From assembly GCF_025517535.1 (NCBI RefSeq), contig NZ_JAOPKC010000011.1, forward strand, positions 1 to 64,000: DNA of 64,000 nt. The letters are read 5' to 3'. The DNA is from Halapricum hydrolyticum (GTDB lineage Archaea > Halobacteriota > Halobacteria > Halobacteriales > Haloarculaceae). Each line of letters starts with the position of its first letter. The stretch's first letter is position 1. Below, in pieces: positions 8,448 through 16,684 of the stretch. The translations under genes and the position numbers were made by a program. The notes beneath the pieces were generated by a model, which made no database searches, had not been told where the DNA came from, and saw only the letters and a list, made by a program, of their open reading frames with translations.

Positions 8448-9302
8448 TTACTCTTCGGCCTGTTCGATCGCCTCGGCAGCGACCGCTTCGAGATCGGCCT
8501 GGATCGAGCCGTTCGACGCGACGATCTCGATCGACCCCTCCTCGATCCGGGACGGACGGCGGCGCACGGTCCCGCCGGCCTCTTCGACCAGCAAGGCCCC
8601 GGCCGCGACGTCCCACTCCTGGATCGAGAGGATGAGGTAGCCGTCTGCGTGGCCCGCCGCGACCTGCGCAAGGTTGATCGCGGCACTTCCCGGTCGGCGG
8701 AACTGGCCGTCCCGGTCGAGGATCCCCCGGACTGTGATTTCGTCGATGGCCCGGACGCCAGCGTCGCGCTCGCTCAACCGGCCGAACACGACCGCACCGG
8801 GGAGTGCGTCACGGTCGCTGACCGCGAGGGACGTGCCGTCGAGGTCGTCCGCGTCGTCCACCCCGTCGACCCCGTGGTGGACGAACGCCCCGGCTCCGCG
8901 GACGCCGTACCAGAGTCGATCGAGTGCCCGCGGGGGCGAGGCGACGACCCCGACCTGCACGAGGCCGTCGACGGCGAGCGCGATCGAGACACAATAGTAC
9001 GGAAAGCCGACCGCGAAGTTGGCCGTCCCGTCGATCGGATCGACGATCCACTCCCGGCCGTCGCCGCTGTACTGCTCACCGGTTCCCTCCTCGCCGACGA
9101 CGCTATCGTCGGGAAACGTGGACTTCAGCACCTCGAGGATGGCGTCCTGGCTGGCTCGGTCGGCCGCCGTCACCATGTCGTTGACGCTCGATTTGGTCTC
9201 GGTTCCGCCGACATCGCGGAGGTCGCCGCGCTCGGCGCCCATGGCTTCCATTCCTACGGCCGCGGCCCGGATCGCCGCGTCGAGTTCGGCCTCGTAGTTC
9301 AT
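8448..9302 (-). CDS. Inositol monophosphatase family protein
   Basis: A 284-residue protein of the Mg2+/Li+-sensitive phosphatase fold. The metal-binding signatures are GEEGTGE (about 70-76), DPIDGTANF (about 92-100) and the C-terminal QEWDVAAGALLVEEAGG. Family members dephosphorylate inositol-1-phosphate, fructose-1,6-bisphosphate or, in some archaea, NADP. The residues seen here do not separate these. The gene is convergent with the amylase gene, with only a few bases between their stops. A second, more divergent member lies at 54153-54941. Confidence 0.9.
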   Translation of the reverse strand: MNYEAELDAAIRAAAVGMEAMGAERGDLRDVGGTETKSSVNDMVTAADRASQDAILEVLKSTFPDDSVVGEEGTGEQYSGDGREWIVDPIDGTANFAVGFPYYCVSIALAVDGLVQVGVVASPPRALDRLWYGVRGAGAFVHHGVDGVDDADDLDGTSLAVSDRDALPGAVVFGRLSERDAGVRAIDEITVRGILDRDGQFRRPGSAAINLAQVAAGHADGYLILSIQEWDVAAGALLVEEAGGTVRRRPSRIEEGSIEIVASNGSIQADLEAVAAEAIEQAEE

Positions 9303-9404
9303 ACCAGTAGCTGGCGGGCGACGGGCGAAAAGCTCTCGATCCGGCCACGAGAGCGAGTCGGTGGGGCTGGAAGTCCGCCAGGTCCGAAAGCGAATCGGCG
9401 GGAG

Positions 9405-10307
9405 CTAGAAATCGTACAGGTCCGTCGAGAGGTATCGCTCGCCAGGATCACAGACGATCGTCGCGACCAGGTTGTTCGGACGTTCGCGCGCGACCTCCGC
9501 GGCGACGTGGACGTTCGCACCCGTCGAGATCCCGCCGGCGATCCCCTCCTCGCTGGCGAGACGACGGGCCATCTCGATCGAGTCGTCCTTGCCCACCGTG
9601 CGGACCTCGTCAAGCAGGTCCCGTTCCAGGATATCGGGGATAAATCCGGCGCCGATCCCCTGGATGCCGTGGCTGCCCGCTTCCCTGCCGGACAGCACCG
9701 CGGAGTCCTCGGGCTCGACGGCGATCAGATCGACGTCGGCGTCGGCTTCCTGGAAATACGTGCCGACGCCGGTGATCGTCCCGCCGGTGCCGACGCCGGC
9801 GACGAAGACGTCGAGTTCGCCGTCGGTCGCCTCGTCCAGTTCCGGGCCCGTCGTCCTGCGGTGAGCCTGCGGATTGGCGGGGTTCTCGAACTGCTGGGGG
9901 ATGAAGGTGTCGTCGTACTCCTCGGCGAGTTCGTCGGCACGATCGATAGCGCCGCCCATCCCCCCGTCGGCGTCGGTCAACTCCAGCTCGGCCCCGAGCG
10001 CCCGGAGGAGTTTGCGCCGCTCCTCGCTCATCGATTCGGGCATTGTCAAGATCAGTTCCTGATCCCGTGCGGCACAGACCGCCGCCAGGCCGATCCCAGT
10101 GTTCCCGCTCGTGGGCTCGATGACGACCGTCTCCGCTGTCAACTCGCCCGCCTCGGCGGCTGCATCGAGCATCTCACGGGCGATCCGATCCTTGACCGAG
10201 TAGGGATTGAACGACTCTAGTTTCACCAGCAGGTTCTCGGCGATCGAATCGGCTCGAACCAGCGGCGTCTCTCCGATCAACTCTGTCACGTCGGCTGCTA
10301 CGTGCAT
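9405..10307 (-). CDS. cysK: Cysteine synthase (O-acetylserine sulfhydrylase type)
   Basis: A 300-residue fold-type II PLP enzyme that makes cysteine from an activated serine and sulfide. The PLP lysine is K39 in the NPYSVKDRIA motif. The phosphate- and substrate-binding TSGNTG loop is at 66-71, and the GTGGTITGVG phosphate cup is near 170-180. No CBS regulatory domain is present, so it is the short CysK/CysM type. It is transcribed alone, from a promoter with a TATA-like element and an overlapping palindrome (10337-10350). Confidence 0.94.
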   Translation of the reverse strand: MHVAADVTELIGETPLVRADSIAENLLVKLESFNPYSVKDRIAREMLDAAAEAGELTAETVVIEPTSGNTGIGLAAVCAARDQELILTMPESMSEERRKLLRALGAELELTDADGGMGGAIDRADELAEEYDDTFIPQQFENPANPQAHRRTTGPELDEATDGELDVFVAGVGTGGTITGVGTYFQEADADVDLIAVEPEDSAVLSGREAGSHGIQGIGAGFIPDILERDLLDEVRTVGKDDSIEMARRLASEEGIAGGISTGANVHVAAEVARERPNNLVATIVCDPGERYLSTDLYDF

Positions 10308-10336
10308 CGTCGGACCGTTTCGAGCCGACCACTGTA

Positions 10337-10369
10337 TTAGGTTACCCTAAAGAATAAAGGAGTTTTAAA
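10337..10369 (-). promoter_or_regulatory. cysK promoter with DtxR/IdeR-like palindrome
   Basis: On the minus strand a TATA-like ttttaaaa lies at 10362-10369. The palindrome ttaggttaccctaa (arms TTAGG/CCTAA, 4-nt spacer) lies at 10337-10350, where transcription should begin. The half-site resembles those of DtxR/IdeR/SirR-type metal regulators. Binding is an inference. Confidence 0.45.
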
Positions 10370-10403
10370 AGGGATCGGCGTTACCACGGTCGAACTCGCC
10401 CGG

Positions 10404-11048
10404 CTATGGCGTCGTGAGGATCTCGTCCATCAACTTCGACTGGGCTGCGGCGAGATGTTCCGTGAACGTCGAGGCGTCGATCCCCAGTGCGTTGGCGACG
10501 TCGGTGGCGTTGGCCGAGCGCGGATAAGAGAAATAGCCCATCTCGTGGGCGGTTTCCAGGACTTCGAGCTGGCGGTCGGTCAGGCGAGCGCGGTTGATCG
10601 GGACGACGTCGTCGGCACCTTCCTCGTCGCTGTCGACCTGCAGCAGATAGCGGATGCGCACCGAGCCGAACTGCTCGCGGAGATCGGTTACGAGATCGCG
10701 CAGATCGGTGATATTCGTCAGGTGAAGCGTCAGGACGAGCGAACCGTCCTGTGCGCGGACGTCGGCGATCGGGTGTTCGTGCTGTTCGACGTACTCACAG
10801 ACGCAGTCCTTCAGGTCGTGGGTGAACTGAAAGACCTGTGCGGACTGGTACTCGAACAGCGATTCGAGGTCCTGATCGAACGCACCCGGATCGACGTTTC
10901 CGGTCGCGGTGAACTCCTCGGTGTACTCCCCGTCCCCGTTCCTCGCACGGCGAACCGAGGTGACCGACCCGTCAGTCCGTTCGGTGAACCTGGCGACGGG
11001 ACAGGCCTCGGTCGCCGGTATCTCGAGTTCGGCGCGCATCCCGGACAT
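10404..11048 (-). CDS. Bat-type HTH transcriptional regulator (HTH_10 family)
   Basis: A protein of about 214 residues. The N-terminal 150 residues form an alpha/beta sensing region of the kind seen in haloarchaeal Bat-like regulators. Residues about 160-210 are the HTH_10 domain, with the typical LTDRQLEVLETAHEMGYF opening, a proline and the GIDASTFTEHL recognition helix. The start is set at 11048 because a TATA-like ttatgg lies about 30 bp upstream. A further ATG at 11039 is possible, and an upstream extension to 11126 is open but unlikely. The signal sensed is unknown. Confidence 0.85.
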   Translation of the reverse strand: MSGMRAELEIPATEACPVARFTERTDGSVTSVRRARNGDGEYTEEFTATGNVDPGAFDQDLESLFEYQSAQVFQFTHDLKDCVCEYVEQHEHPIADVRAQDGSLVLTLHLTNITDLRDLVTDLREQFGSVRIRYLLQVDSDEEGADDVVPINRARLTDRQLEVLETAHEMGYFSYPRSANATDVANALGIDASTFTEHLAAAQSKLMDEILTTP

Positions 11049-11187
11049 CGTATCCTCTACTCGGTGCGTTCCGGCCATAACCCTCGCGTGCGTTCCCATC
11101 GATTGAAAACTAGCAGGGATTATCATTCAAATCCGCGAGTGGCGTTCTGGACCGATATTTTTCACGCTGGCGGCCGTCGGCCCGAAC

Positions 11188-11616
11188 ATGGATCTGACAC
11201 AGTTCGTCGAGGACATCGTCCACGAACCGAGCCAAGCTTCGGGACGCGGATTCGACCTGACCGTCGCGGAAGTCTACGAGGTCGACGCGCCGGGGCGGGT
11301 CGATTTCGGCGGTGGCGAACTCGAAGACGCGGAGCTGACACCCCACGAGCGGACGCTCCGCAACCCTGACGACGACTACGAATGGTGGCACCTCAATGCA
11401 GGCCAGTACTTGCTAGAGTACAACGAGTCGCTGACGCTCCCGGACGACCTCTTCGCCAAGGTCCAGACTCGGGAGGCCGTCCGCGAACGCGGGGCCTTCC
11501 ACCCGACGCTCTCGGTGCAATCGCTCGGTCGCGTGCCGCTGTCGGTCGGCGGTTCGGGGTTGTACCTGAAAGAGAACGCGCGCGTCTCGACGATCGTCGG
11601 GATCGACCGTCGTTGA
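11188..11616 (+). CDS. dCTP deaminase/dUTPase-superfamily protein
   Basis: A 142-residue protein with the beta-rich trimeric dUTPase/Dcd fold. Visible elements are LNAGQYLLEYNESLTLPDDL (about 70-89), the strand leading to VQTREAVRERGAF, and a Gly-rich GGSGLYLKENARVSTIVGI ending. The classic substrate-binding Arg-Ser and Tyr motifs are only partly preserved, so activity (dUTP hydrolysis versus dCTP deamination) cannot be assigned. It is a stand-alone gene, divergent from the Bat-type regulator. Confidence 0.7.
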   Translation: MDLTQFVEDIVHEPSQASGRGFDLTVAEVYEVDAPGRVDFGGGELEDAELTPHERTLRNPDDDYEWWHLNAGQYLLEYNESLTLPDDLFAKVQTREAVRERGAFHPTLSVQSLGRVPLSVGGSGLYLKENARVSTIVGIDRR

Positions 11617-11659
11617 CACGTCTGGACGACCCGTTGCGGTTCGACAGCAGCTCGCCTGT

Positions 11660-12020
11660 GACGGTACAGTGACATCCTCCGCGCCGTTCACGGCGCGGCT
11701 TCCCCTCACCGCCGGAAAGCGGAAGCGTTGGGAACTTACGTTCGCACACCGACGAGTGCAGGGAGTGCCACGCCCCCGTTACTCCTATCCCGTAGGGGAT
11801 TCGGAGGCACCTTGTTGTTTTCTGTCGGTATCCTCGCCGCTCCCGCAAGGGATACCTTGCGAGAGTCGGGCTGGAATCCCGAAATTGTCCAATTGTCCCG
11901 ACATGGGGGCGGCCGTGCCGCCTCGGTTGGGTGTGCAAACGGGCGCGGCAGGCAAAAATGTGCTGCTGTGACGCGATTCACGCCCGGCGTAAACGCCGGG
12001 ATTCTCTCGCTGTTGGAAGA
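11660..12020 (-). mobile_element. Relic or non-autonomous IS200/IS605-type (TnpB/IS1341) element end, PATE-like
   Basis: No gene is present in the 479 bp between 11617 and 12095. Two strong hairpins bracket the region. The first is ccgcgccg-ttca-cggcgcgg at 11679-11698, read on the minus strand as part of '...gcgcggaggatgtcac'. The second is cccggcg-taaa-cgccggg around 11983-12000. On the minus strand the interior and the hairpin followed by aggatgtcac match, from memory, the right ends of haloarchaeal IS1341-type elements. In such elements the TnpB omega-RNA is encoded. No intact TnpB frame remains. Exact ends are uncertain. Confidence 0.55.
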
Positions 12021-12095
12021 TGTAAGGTAACACGGGTCGAATGACCGCCGTTGCGGTTCGACGGGCTTTTTAAGCGCGACTGGCAGGTTACAGGC

Positions 12096-12488
12096 ATGGC
12101 AGATTTCACCGTCGCCGTTGCGGATCCCGACAGCGGCGAGACGTACCAGATCGACGTCGACGGACAGGACGCGAACCGATTCGTAGGCCGAGAGATCGGC
12201 GACGAGGTCGACGGCGGTGCCGTCGGGCTCGACGGCTACACGCTGGAGATAACGGGCGGCTCGGACACGGCCGGCCGTCCGCTCCGCGGGGACGTGCGCG
12301 GCCCGAGCCTCAAGTCCGTCCTGCTGGAGGGCGGCGTCGGCTACGAGCCGTCGCGTGACGGCGAGCGCAAGCGCGTGACCGTCCGGGGTCGCGAGATCAG
12401 CGACGAGGTCCGCCAGATCAACGCGGTGATCGCCGAAGCTGGAAGCAGCGACGTCACCGAGCTGCTGGGCGAATCCGACGAAGACTAA
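12096..12488 (+). CDS. rps6e: 30S ribosomal protein S6e
   Basis: A 130-residue archaeal S6e, a small-subunit ribosomal protein. It starts MADFTVAVADPDSGETYQID and contains the family motifs VGREIGDEVDG (about 31-41), the ITGGSDTAGRPLR stretch (about 53-65) and KRVTVRGREIS (about 91-101). The ATG at 12096 matches the family N-terminus. An upstream extension to 12051 is not conserved. It ends 4 bp before the next gene on the same strand. Confidence 0.97.
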   Translation: MADFTVAVADPDSGETYQIDVDGQDANRFVGREIGDEVDGGAVGLDGYTLEITGGSDTAGRPLRGDVRGPSLKSVLLEGGVGYEPSRDGERKRVTVRGREISDEVRQINAVIAEAGSSDVTELLGESDED

Positions 12489-12492
12489 GGCG

Positions 12493-12918
12493 ATGGCCGA
12501 CCGGATCGCCAGCGACCACGAGGCGGTCGAAACCCACCGCGTGACGCTTGGCACCGCCGGTCGGACATCACGTCCGGAACTCCAACTCCCCGAGTCGATC
12601 GACGCCAGCGACGGCGATGTCGTCCGTATCACGCTCGACGGGCAGGCGTATCACGCCCGCGTCGACGCAGGACTGGACGACACATGCCACGTCAGCGGTG
12701 CCTTCGACAACGCCCGACTCGCTCGCGAGGACGAGGGCGAGAACCGCCTGGTCGAGTGGATCGACGACAGCGAGGCCGAACCGGGGCGCTCGCTCCTGCT
12801 GGACGTGCTTTCGGAGGGGTATCACTACGGGCTGCGCGAGCCCGGGCAGCGAGTCGTCTACACGGTCCACGAGCCCCCGCAGGGGTCGCTCTCGGACATC
12901 GCCGACTCGCTCGGGTAG
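12493..12918 (+). CDS. Haloarchaeal conserved protein (DUF7112-like)
   Basis: A 141-residue, acidic, soluble protein starting 4 bp after the rps6e stop and so probably cotranscribed with it. It is beta-rich, with the segments HRVTLGTAGRTSRPELQLPE, VVRITLDGQAYHARVD and GQRVVYTVHEP. It has no signal peptide or membrane helix. It resembles uncharacterised proteins often placed behind S6e in haloarchaea. This is a recollection, and the role is unknown. Confidence 0.75.
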   Translation: MADRIASDHEAVETHRVTLGTAGRTSRPELQLPESIDASDGDVVRITLDGQAYHARVDAGLDDTCHVSGAFDNARLAREDEGENRLVEWIDDSEAEPGRSLLLDVLSEGYHYGLREPGQRVVYTVHEPPQGSLSDIADSLG

Positions 12919-13018
12919 GAAGCTGTCGGTCGTTCCAGTCGGACCGCGGCGTTCTCTCGCGTGCTAGTGGCTCGAAACCCTCAAGATTCATCCGGCACAA
13001 GTACTGGGTAGTCAAGAG

Positions 13019-13894
13019 ATGTCGGAATCGATCATCGCGGACTTCGTCGGAACGTTCAACTCCCAGAAGTCCGCTCGTTCCGAGCCCATCAAGGGCCGCA
13101 TCCTCCTTAGCCGCAAGCGGCTCGTGCTGGCTGCCGGGGAGGGAAAGACCCAGATTCCGCTCTCTTCGATCGTCGACGTTGCTGTCGGCCAGGTGCCCGA
13201 GGAACTGGGTGACTTCTTCAATTCGACGGTGACGATCGCGTTCGAGCGCAACGACCAGCAGTACGTCGCCGCCATCGAAGCCGACGGCGACACCATCGAG
13301 AAGTTCAATTCGGTGCTGTACAAGGCGCTGCTCAACGGCACCGAAGCGACAGTCAAACACCCCGCCCGGATCGGTGGTCGGGTCACCGGGGCAGAGTTCA
13401 CACCCGCGAAGCTGTTCGTGAAGCCACGGCAGATCCGCTTCAAGCGACAGGACGGGGAGTTCACGATCCGGCTCGCGACGGTCACCGGATTCGAGCGCCT
13501 CTCACGGGAGATCGCCGGGGCGTCACGCCCGGTTCTGTCGACGACGCACAACCGGAACGGGAACGCGACCGTTACGCTGGCCGCACTCCCCTCGACCCGG
13601 AAGATGAGCATTCTCGGACGGTATCTCCGGCGAGAGTACCGCGAGGTCATGGAGGAAATACGGGACGTCGACCTCTCGAAGCCCGAAAAAGAGCTGCTGG
13701 TGGCCGTTTACTCGGCCGGGGACATGGAGGGGATTCCACTCCCTGCCGTACTCGATATGGACGCCAGCGAGGTCGAACTCCTGCGCAGCCGGCTCGAAGA
13801 GAAGGGATTGCTCACCGACAGCGAGGACGGACTCCAGCTGACGCCTGCCGGCCGCGTCGTCGTCAACAACCACCTCGAAGACGTCAACGACTGA
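13019..13894 (+). CDS. cheF: CheF family chemotaxis/archaellum adaptor
   Basis: A 291-residue protein of the archaea-specific CheF (DUF439) family. CheF links CheY, CheC and CheD to the archaellum motor. The N-terminal half, about 1-200, contains the repeated beta-sandwich-like units (IADFVGTF..., IKGRILLSRKRLVLA, VTGFERLSREI). The C-terminus, about 215-285, is a winged-helix-like segment (KPEKELLVAVYSAGD..., LRSRLEEKGLLTDSEDGLQLTPAGR). It is found away from any che or arl gene in this window. The assignment rests on overall pattern. Confidence 0.85.
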   Translation: MSESIIADFVGTFNSQKSARSEPIKGRILLSRKRLVLAAGEGKTQIPLSSIVDVAVGQVPEELGDFFNSTVTIAFERNDQQYVAAIEADGDTIEKFNSVLYKALLNGTEATVKHPARIGGRVTGAEFTPAKLFVKPRQIRFKRQDGEFTIRLATVTGFERLSREIAGASRPVLSTTHNRNGNATVTLAALPSTRKMSILGRYLRREYREVMEEIRDVDLSKPEKELLVAVYSAGDMEGIPLPAVLDMDASEVELLRSRLEEKGLLTDSEDGLQLTPAGRVVVNNHLEDVND

Positions 13895-13973
13895 TACGGC
13901 CGGCTGTACCATTTCGAAATGAATCGCCACCCGGAGGTGGGGAACGTCTTTCCAAGCGTACAGCCGCCCGTAT
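13894..13973. terminator. Nested inverted repeat between convergent genes (possible bidirectional terminator)
   Basis: The outer arms atacggccggctgtac (13894-13909) and gtacagccgcccgtat (13958-13973) pair at 15 of 16 positions. They enclose the perfect palindrome catttcgaaatg (13910-13921) and a ccacc-cgga-ggtgg hairpin (13927-13940). The structure starts at the last base of the cheF stop codon and lies before the convergent gene ending at 14003. Confidence 0.55.
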
Positions 13974-14002
13974 GACGAATGTCGGGGGCGACGCGGCAGG
14001 AT

Positions 14003-14395
14003 CTAGACGTCGTCGACGCTGTCCGGTTCGTCCTCGACGGAGCGTTTCATCGAGTCACGGCGAGCCTTGGCGTCGCGGCCGGTCGCTTCGAGCAGGAACT
14101 CGTTTTTGAGCGAGACGGCTTCCTCGGCGTCATCGACGTCGCCCGACGCGATGACTTCCTCCGCCGGACGCTCTTCGATTTCCAGCGCCAGCTTGTCCTT
14201 CTTGCTGCCGTATTCGACAGTCCCGGCGACGACACGCTCGAAGACCGCGTTGTCCGGATTGTCGACGACGTAGAGTTCGTTACCCTTGTATTCCTCTGTC
14301 CCCGTGATGGACCCGAAATACTCCTCGACGGTCGCTTCCATGTCGGGGATGCGGTCGGAGAGATATTCGCCCCTCCGCATCTTGTACTCTCGCAT
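14003..14395 (-). CDS. DUF5611 family protein
   Basis: A 130-residue soluble acidic/basic mixed protein that starts MREYKMRRGEYLSDRIPDME and ends RRDSMKRSVEDEPDSVDDV. The pattern (an early YKMRRGEYL, a central ERVVAGTVEYG, then FLLEATGRDAKARRDSMKR) matches the DUF5611 family, which is widespread in haloarchaea and uncharacterised. The start at 14395 is the first one compatible with the family; the longer frame overlaps the next gene. It lies 41 bp downstream of the zinc-ribbon gene on the same strand and is convergent with cheF. Confidence 0.85.
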   Translation of the reverse strand: MREYKMRRGEYLSDRIPDMEATVEEYFGSITGTEEYKGNELYVVDNPDNAVFERVVAGTVEYGSKKDKLALEIEERPAEEVIASGDVDDAEEAVSLKNEFLLEATGRDAKARRDSMKRSVEDEPDSVDDV

Positions 14396-14436
14396 GGGCG
14401 GTCGTTGGCCGGGGGACGGTATACTCTTTTCGCGTT

Positions 14437-15345
14437 CTATTGACCCTCCACGTGGACGAGCGTCCCACGGTGACACTCCGGGCAGAAGTCGCCCTCCCGA
14501 AGCGACGACTCTTCGACCGGCGTCGAGAAGCCACACTCCCGACAGACGTACGAGCCCCCTGGCACCGTGACTGCCCCGGGACCGCCGGCGTCGGGTTCGC
14601 TCGCGGCGTCGATCTCTTCTTCGGAGGGCCACTCGTTCGTCTGTGGCTGGGCGTCCGACTCGTCGCTCTCGTCGATGAATTCCGCGTCGGTCTTGCTCTC
14701 GTCGACGTCGGATTCGGCCTCCTCGATCGCGCCCAGATCCGGTCCGACCTCACCTGTCGGTTCCGAACCATTCTCATCGGCCTCCTGTGGCCACTGGCCC
14801 GGCTCGCGATCAGGCGTCTCCGGATCGTCCTCGAGAATCTCCGCGTCGTCAGTGACCGGCGGCTCTTCACTCGCCTCCGGCGTCGTCCCGTCGCTCCCCG
14901 CAGACGACGAACGCTCCTCAGTCTCGCTCTGAGGCGGCGAGCTCTCCTCGCTCGTGCTCGGAGACGGCGGGCCCTCCCCGGTCTCGCTCTGAGACGGCGG
15001 GCTCCCCTCGGCCGCCGGTTCGGGATCGGCATCGTCCGCAGCAGTCACGTCGGCGTCGGACTCGGACTCGACGGCGGCTTCCGGATCGGACTCGACGGCA
15101 GCGTCGGGATCGCCAGCGGAGTCGACGCCGTCGTCGGCAGACTCCTCGGGTACCATACCGACGTCGTCGGGTGTTTCGAGTGTCGTGACCTCCTTGTTCT
15201 CGGAGACGACGCGCGTCTCGCCACAGCGCGTGCAGGTCTGGACTTCACGGATCGTGATGACCACCTCACTCCCCTGTTCTTCGCGCTCGCGCTCGACGGT
15301 AGACTCTTCGAAGGAGTGCCCGAAGATCGAACACTTGAGACTCAT
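14437..15345 (-). CDS. Two-zinc-ribbon protein with long acidic linker
   Basis: A 302-residue protein. The N-terminus (about 1-55) resembles a zinc finger: a lone CSIFGH, then a CTRCGE knuckle near 37. The middle (about 65-260) is low-complexity Glu/Asp/Ser/Pro sequence with short degenerate repeats of the SQSETGEGPPSPS kind, and is presumably disordered. The C-terminus has a second ribbon, CRECG...CPECHRG (about 268-294). Zinc-ribbon pairs of this type often bind nucleic acids or other proteins, but no function is known. The start at 15345 is chosen because upstream sequence overlaps the divergent gene. Confidence 0.75.
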   Translation of the reverse strand: MSLKCSIFGHSFEESTVEREREEQGSEVVITIREVQTCTRCGETRVVSENKEVTTLETPDDVGMVPEESADDGVDSAGDPDAAVESDPEAAVESESDADVTAADDADPEPAAEGSPPSQSETGEGPPSPSTSEESSPPQSETEERSSSAGSDGTTPEASEEPPVTDDAEILEDDPETPDREPGQWPQEADENGSEPTGEVGPDLGAIEEAESDVDESKTDAEFIDESDESDAQPQTNEWPSEEEIDAASEPDAGGPGAVTVPGGSYVCRECGFSTPVEESSLREGDFCPECHRGTLVHVEGQ

Positions 15346-15454
15346 TGTCAATACGTGGCCGCCTTCGAACCATAAGCGTACTGCTTGGCCGGCAAACGAA
15401 CCTTCCCGGCACGGGAGGAATAAGCGTAAGAGAGTCGCGGTCGAAGGGGCGCAC

Positions 15455-15745
15455 ATGCAAGCCAAGCCGGAGTACCGCGACCGCGACGACGACGAAGTCG
15501 TGGTGCTCGACGCCCTCGCCGACAGGGCTGAAGAGGGGATGACGATCTTCGAGTTGCGGTCGCACGTCGACCTCGACATCAACGACCTGGAAGAAGCGCT
15601 GGCCCAGCTGAAGGCCGACGGCTTGATCTCCGCAGACGACGAGGACGAACGGACAGTCATCGTCCCCGACGAGAACGTCATCGGTCCGGAACAGCAAGAC
15701 GAAAAATCGCGACTCTCCCGGCTTCGCGATCGCCTCCCCTTCTAG
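15455..15745 (+). CDS. Small winged-helix protein (DUF6432-like)
   Basis: A 96-residue protein. Residues about 10-75 form a wHTH: DEVVVLDALADRAEEGMTIF as helix 1 and turn, ELRSHVDLDINDLEEALAQL as recognition helix region, then the wing GLISADDEDERTVIV. A basic-acidic tail follows (EKSRLSRLRDRLPF). The fold suggests DNA binding, and the target is unknown. The ATG at 15455 is chosen because the open frame upstream crosses the divergent gene. It is monocistronic or cotranscribed with the downstream corrinoid-binding-type gene, 36 bp away. Confidence 0.78.
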   Translation: MQAKPEYRDRDDDEVVVLDALADRAEEGMTIFELRSHVDLDINDLEEALAQLKADGLISADDEDERTVIVPDENVIGPEQQDEKSRLSRLRDRLPF

Positions 15746-15781
15746 CGGCGACGTTTTCCCACGGCGGCCCGAAACGCAGGC

Positions 15782-16681
15782 ATGCGCGTCGTGTCACTGC
15801 TTCCGGCGGCCACGGAGATCTGTTTTGCGCTGGGGATCGAACCCGTCGGCGTCTCCAGTGAGTGTGATTACCCGCCGGCAGCCAGATCGATCCCGGCCGT
15901 CGAGCGCTCCCGGATCGGCGACGCGGCCGACAGCGCCGCGATCAACGAACAGGTCGCAGCCGCCGAGGAGGGCGGCGGTCTCTACGAGATCGACGCGGAG
16001 CTGCTGGCCGAACTCGACCCGGATCTCGTGATCACGCAGGGGATCTGTGACGTCTGTGCGGTCGATCGCGTGCTCGTCGTGGAGGTGATCGACGACCTCG
16101 ATCTGGAGACGGAGATCCTGACGGCCGACCCGCACTCGCTATCGGACCTCTACGAGGACGTGCGACGGATCGGGCGAGCGACAGACCGCGAGCAAGAGGC
16201 CGTCGAACTCGTCTCGGAGTGGCGAAGCCGGATCGGGACGGTTCGGGATCGAACGGCCGCGCTCGACACGCCATCAGTGACCGTCCTGGACTGGATGGAC
16301 CCCGTCATGGTCGCCGGCCACTGGGTGCCGGATCTCGTCGCTGCGGCCGGCGGCACGTATCCACTGGCCGCGTCGGGCGAGCGCTCGCGGCCGCGCGAGT
16401 GGGGCGAGATCCGCGACGCGGACCCGGACGTACTGATCGCGGCTCCGTGCGGCTACGGATTGGAGCAGACGCTCGAGAACCGACGTGAACTCACGGACCG
16501 TCCGGGCTGGGACGATCTGAGGGCCGTCCGCGAAGACCGCGTGTACGCCCTCGACGGCCACCATTACGTCAACCGGCCGGGGCCGCGCCTGATCGAGACG
16601 GCCGAACACCTGGCCGGATTGATCCACCCGGAGGAATTTCCGCAACCGCCGAGAAACGTCGCGAGGCAACTGAGCGGGTGA
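15782..16681 (+). CDS. Cobalamin-binding-type (BtuF-like) protein without signal peptide
   Basis: A 299-residue periplasmic-binding-fold protein of the helical-backbone cluster. It starts directly with MRVVSLLPAATEICFALG, so there is no signal peptide or lipobox. Characteristic pieces are CDYPP near 34, LDPDLVITQGICDVCAV (about 77-93) and DWMDPVMVAGHWVPDLVAAAGG (about 176-197). The lack of an export signal suggests an intracellular protein, and some haloarchaeal genomes annotate such proteins as cobalamin-binding. It is separate from the btuCDF locus at 27-31 kb. Ligand unproven. Confidence 0.82.
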   Translation: MRVVSLLPAATEICFALGIEPVGVSSECDYPPAARSIPAVERSRIGDAADSAAINEQVAAAEEGGGLYEIDAELLAELDPDLVITQGICDVCAVDRVLVVEVIDDLDLETEILTADPHSLSDLYEDVRRIGRATDREQEAVELVSEWRSRIGTVRDRTAALDTPSVTVLDWMDPVMVAGHWVPDLVAAAGGTYPLAASGERSRPREWGEIRDADPDVLIAAPCGYGLEQTLENRRELTDRPGWDDLRAVREDRVYALDGHHYVNRPGPRLIETAEHLAGLIHPEEFPQPPRNVARQLSG

Positions 16682-16684
16682 CGA

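Noticed and set aside
11736..12632. 298-codon minus-strand frame over the IS-like relic and rps6e
   Set aside because: It runs antisense through rps6e and has no conserved protein content. Only its middle part corresponds to the transposon-end relic.
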